Under the pieces are notes generated by a model. It saw only the letters and a list, made by a program, of their open reading frames with translations. It did not search any database and was not told the origin of the DNA. A stretch of 8,028 bases of DNA from the NCBI GenBank assembly GCA_945866505.1, contig CAMBHH010000161.1, forward strand, positions 1 to 8,028, in the 5' to 3' direction. Below, piece after piece: positions 5,545 to 8,028 of the stretch. The position numbers were made by a program, and so were the translations under genes. Each line of letters starts with the position of its first letter. The stretch's first letter is position 1. This DNA is from Flavobacterium psychrophilum (GTDB lineage Bacteria > Bacteroidota > Bacteroidia > Flavobacteriales > Flavobacteriaceae).

Positions 5545-6228
5545 TTAACTATGCGCCATAGCCATACAAACAATACTAATTTTTGCTCCAGGAATTTTCA
5601 ACAAGGCGTGCGAACAAGCTTCCAGAGTGGAACCGGTCGTGAGCACATCATCTATCAATAGGAAATGTTTGTTGTGGTCTTTCTCGGTAAAAACAACATC
5701 AAAAATGGTGTCGATGCCTTCGCTTCGGTTTAAAAAACTTTTTCTGGACTGGGTTTTAGAATAGACATTTCGGACCAATACAGTGGGATTATAGGGAATA
5801 TTCAAACTGCAGGAAAGTGTTGTTCCAAAATTAGTCACCTGATTGTAGCCTCTTTCTCGAAGCTTTCTTTTGTGCAAAGGCACAGGAATTATTTCATCGA
5901 CAGATTGAATAATTTCGGAATTTTTCAAATCATCTGCATACCATTCGCCCAGAACGGTTCCAATGTCTTCTTGACCTTTGTATTTCAGGTTGTGAATTAA
6001 TTCCTGAACAATTCCTTTTTTATGAAAATATACTAATGCTGAGGTGTATTCAACTGGAATTCGTCCGTAGAACTTCTTGAAGGCTTCGTTTTCAGGATTT
6101 AAATGATGATTCGTTAGCGGAATGTTGTGTCGGCAAATGGTGCAAATCAGGTTTTCATTCGATACCAAAAACGAATGACAACCAGCACAAACGGGCGGGA
6201 AAAAGAGATTGATAATACTTTTGAACAT
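5545..6228 (-). CDS. comF: ComF family protein (amidophosphoribosyltransferase-like)
   Basis: A 227-aa cytoplasmic protein with the full ComF layout and normal length. The N-terminal zinc ribbon has CAGC (C14, C17) and CTIC (C29, C32). The centre has PVPLHKRKLRERGYNQ (115-130), and TQSRKSFLNRSEG (159-171) follows. The C-terminal phosphoribosyltransferase core has the PRPP-binding loop LLIDDVLTTGST (190-201). ComF homologues are needed for natural transformation in several bacteria, where they assist inward handling of single-stranded DNA. A nucleotide-metabolism reaction has not been firmly assigned, and competence here is not demonstrated. The gene is divergent from glyS across 96 bases. The ATG at 6228 fits the conserved FFPPVC start region. 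A hairpin follows the stop. Confidence 0.94.
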   Translation of the reverse strand: MFKSIINLFFPPVCAGCHSFLVSNENLICTICRHNIPLTNHHLNPENEAFKKFYGRIPVEYTSALVYFHKKGIVQELIHNLKYKGQEDIGTVLGEWYADDLKNSEIIQSVDEIIPVPLHKRKLRERGYNQVTNFGTTLSCSLNIPYNPTVLVRNVYSKTQSRKSFLNRSEGIDTIFDVVFTEKDHNKHFLLIDDVLTTGSTLEACSHALLKIPGAKISIVCMAMAHS

Positions 6229-6246
6229 AAAAAAGCCAAATTTTCA

Positions 6247-6280
6247 TAAAAATAGCAAAATCCGGGGTTCAAACTTCAAA
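6247..6280 (-). promoter_or_regulatory. Weak promoter candidate for comF
   Basis: On the - strand TATTTTTA (6254-6247) matches TAnnTTTG at all but the last base. TTTG tetramers lie upstream at 6273-6270 and 6280-6277; the latter gives about 22 bases of spacing, within the usual range. The ATG at 6228 is 18 bases downstream. AT-rich DNA yields such matches easily. Confidence 0.3.
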
Positions 6281-6284
6281 AATG

Positions 6285-6317
6285 TTTCTTTTTTTAACTT
6301 CACTTTTTATATTTTTG
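6285..6317 (+). promoter_or_regulatory. glyS promoter with very short leader
   Basis: TATTTTTG at 6310-6317, followed by C, is an exact TAnnTTTG(C) -7 element. TTTC at 6285-6288, 21 bases upstream, is a near match to the TTTG -33 element. The glyS ATG is at 6325, only seven bases after the -7 box, so transcription should begin at or within a few bases of the start codon. Confidence 0.55.
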
Positions 6318-6324
6318 CACCACT

Positions 6325-7866
6325 ATGGCAAAACAAGAAGATTTATTTAAGAATGTAATTTCGCACGCAAAAGAATACGGATTTATTTTTCCGTCAAGCG
6401 AAATTTACGATGGTTTAAGTGCAGTCTATGATTATGCACAAAACGGAGTAGAATTAAAAAAGAATATCCGCGAATATTGGTGGAAAGCGATGGTTCAAAT
6501 GAACGATAACATCGTTGGATTGGACGCTGCAATATTAATGCACCCAACGACTTGGAAAGCTTCAGGTCACGTAGATGCTTTTAACGATCCATTGATTGAC
6601 AACAAAGATTCTAAAAAAAGATATAGAGCTGACGTTTTGATTGAAGATTATGCCGAAAAGCTAAATCTAAAAGCAAAAAAAGAAATCGAAAAAGCGAAAG
6701 CTCGTTTTGGAGACGCTTTCAATGAACAAGAATTCATTACTACCAACGCTAGAGTGGTTGAATATCTAGCCAAAGAAAGAGAAATTCTAGAAAGAATGGG
6801 AAGTTCTTTAGGTAATGGCGATTTAGAAGACGTAAAAGCATTAATTGAAGAGCTAGAAATTGCTGACCCAGAAACTGGATCCAGAAATTGGACGGAAGTG
6901 CGTCAGTTCAACTTGATGTTTGGTACTAAATTAGGAGCTTCTGCTGATACGGCAATGGATTTATACTTACGACCAGAAACGGCTCAAGGTATTTTTGTCA
7001 ATTTCTTGAATGTTCAAAAATCGGGAAGAATGAAAGTGCCGTTCGGGATTGCACAAACGGGAAAAGCGTTTAGAAATGAAATTGTAGCCAGACAATTCAT
7101 ATTCCGTATGCGTGAGTTTGAACAAATGGAAATGCAATTTTTTGTTCAACCAGGAAAAGAAATGCAGTGGTATGAACATTGGAAAACCGCTCGTTTGAAC
7201 TGGCATTTATCTCTTGGACTTGGTAAAGAAAATTACCGTTTTCACGATCACGAAAAATTAGCGCATTATGCTAATGCAGCTGCAGATATTGAGTTTAACT
7301 TTCCTTTTGGATTCAAAGAATTAGAAGGAATTCACTCCCGTACCGATTTCGATTTGAAAGCGCACGAACAATATTCAGGCAGAAAATTACAATATTTTGA
7401 TGCTGAACTGAATCAAAATTACGTTCCTTATGTAGTAGAAACTTCAGTAGGATTAGATAGAATGTTCTTGGCAGTTTTCGCCACTTCGTTACAAGAAGAA
7501 ACATTGGAAGACGGTTCAACAAGAACAGTGCTAAAATTGCCAGCCGTTTTAGCACCAACAAAAGCAGCTATTTTACCATTGGTTAAAAAAGATGGATTGC
7601 CAGAAATCGCACATAAAATCATAGATGATTTGCGTTGGGATTTTAATGTGGCTTATGATGAAAAAGATGCAGTGGGAAGACGTTACCGAAGACAAGATGC
7701 TTTGGGAACTCCTTTCTGTATCACAGTAGATCATCAAACTATCGAAGACCAAACGGTTACGATTCGTCACAGAGATTCAATGAAACAAGATCGTGTAGCG
7801 ATTGCCGATTTGAAATCGATTATCGAAAATGAAGTTTCGATGAAAAATTGGTTGATGAAAATGTAA
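6325..7866 (+). CDS. glyS: Glycine--tRNA ligase (homodimeric type)
   Basis: A 513-aa class II aminoacyl-tRNA synthetase that attaches glycine to tRNA-Gly using ATP. It is the single-chain alpha2 type, not the separate alpha and beta subunits of E. coli. Visible landmarks are YWWKAM near residue 51, LRPETAQG (215-222), motif 2 as FRNEI...FRMREFEQMEMQFF (249-273) and motif 3 as ETSVGLDRMF (372-381). The C-terminal anticodon-binding domain runs from about 408 (LAPTKAAILPL) through VGRRYRRQDALGTPFCITVD to the end. An insertion between the first and second catalytic parts (about 100-180) is helical and charged, as in this family. Length is complete. Start codon at 6325 fits the MAKQEDLFKNV beginning and a promoter immediately upstream. 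Cotranscription with other genes is unlikely, as a terminator follows directly. Confidence 0.97.
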   Translation: MAKQEDLFKNVISHAKEYGFIFPSSEIYDGLSAVYDYAQNGVELKKNIREYWWKAMVQMNDNIVGLDAAILMHPTTWKASGHVDAFNDPLIDNKDSKKRYRADVLIEDYAEKLNLKAKKEIEKAKARFGDAFNEQEFITTNARVVEYLAKEREILERMGSSLGNGDLEDVKALIEELEIADPETGSRNWTEVRQFNLMFGTKLGASADTAMDLYLRPETAQGIFVNFLNVQKSGRMKVPFGIAQTGKAFRNEIVARQFIFRMREFEQMEMQFFVQPGKEMQWYEHWKTARLNWHLSLGLGKENYRFHDHEKLAHYANAAADIEFNFPFGFKELEGIHSRTDFDLKAHEQYSGRKLQYFDAELNQNYVPYVVETSVGLDRMFLAVFATSLQEETLEDGSTRTVLKLPAVLAPTKAAILPLVKKDGLPEIAHKIIDDLRWDFNVAYDEKDAVGRRYRRQDALGTPFCITVDHQTIEDQTVTIRHRDSMKQDRVAIADLKSIIENEVSMKNWLMKM

Positions 7867-7883
7867 TCACACTTTAATAATTT

Positions 7884-7917
7884 AAAAAAAGGCTTCTCGA
7901 TTTGAGAAGTTTTTTTT
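7884..7917 (+). terminator. Bidirectional terminator between glyS and the outer-membrane protein gene
   Basis: CTTCTC (7893-7898) pairs with GAGAAG (7904-7909) around a 5-base loop. The stem can extend by two G-U pairs and an A/T helix: seven A (7884-7890) precede it and eight T (7910-7917) follow. It starts about 17 bases after the glyS stop. The flanking A and T runs let it work for the convergent - strand gene too. Confidence 0.88.
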
Positions 7918-7924
7918 GTATGTT

Positions 7925-8028
7925 TTAAAATCTATAGCCTAGTGTTATTCCGCCTCGGCCGACAACTTCGGGACTATTGTCACTCAATAGATTTCGACCA
8001 ATGCCAGCATTTATTTCAAAAACAAATC
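7925..8028 (-). CDS. C-terminus of a probable outer-membrane beta-barrel protein, 5' truncated by window edge
   Basis: The last 34 codons of a - strand gene are visible, ending at TAA 7927-7925. The peptide contains FEINAGIGRNLLSDNSPEVV and ends GGITLGYRF. Alternating hydrophobic residues with a terminal aromatic phenylalanine are typical of the last strand of outer-membrane barrels, which the BAM complex recognises. Family and function cannot be determined from this much. It converges with glyS and shares its terminator. Confidence 0.65.
   Translation of the reverse strand, partial: FVFEINAGIGRNLLSDNSPEVVGRGGITLGYRF

Overview
The window looks like a chromosomal segment of a low-GC Bacteroidetes bacterium, most likely Flavobacterium or a close relative. 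The signs are AT-rich DNA, no Shine-Dalgarno-like leaders, TAnnTTTG-type promoter elements, many lipoprotein signal peptides and an SbsA-type Ig-like lipoprotein. Another sign is an ordinary housekeeping order of nitrilase, Ig-like lipoprotein, comF and glyS. The genus is inferred from these features and was not tested by a search.

Layout. Bases 1-468 (+) hold the 3' part of a nitrilase-superfamily amidohydrolase. It converges across a repeat-rich AT spacer (469-717) on a 553-aa Ig-like lipoprotein (718-2379, -). Bases 2514-5214 (-) form an accessory block: a secreted or lipid-anchored zinc metalloprotease whose leader and body lie in different frames (5071-5214 and 3635-5047), a small cysteine-containing lipoprotein (3247-3663), a hairpin, a 43-codon orphan copy of the protease C-terminus (3032-3163), a second small lipoprotein (2592-3029) and a terminator. 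Bases 5255-5463 hold an unidentified, frame-broken coding remnant. Then come comF (5545-6228, -) and, divergently, glyS (6325-7866, +). glyS ends at a strong terminator shared with the 3' end of a probable outer-membrane protein on the - strand (7925-8028).

The flanking genes are routine: amide hydrolysis, envelope lipoprotein, DNA-uptake/PRTase family protein and glycyl-tRNA charging. The part worth a second look is the accessory block. Protease 3' end, ~140-aa lipoprotein and terminator occur twice in tandem. The downstream copy has lost everything but the last ~43 protease codons, while its lipoprotein gene stays intact. The upstream protease is itself interrupted by an apparent one-base deletion in a short A run. 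I read this as a decaying tandem array of a protease plus partner-lipoprotein module. A partner, inhibitor or immunity role for the lipoproteins is a hypothesis only.
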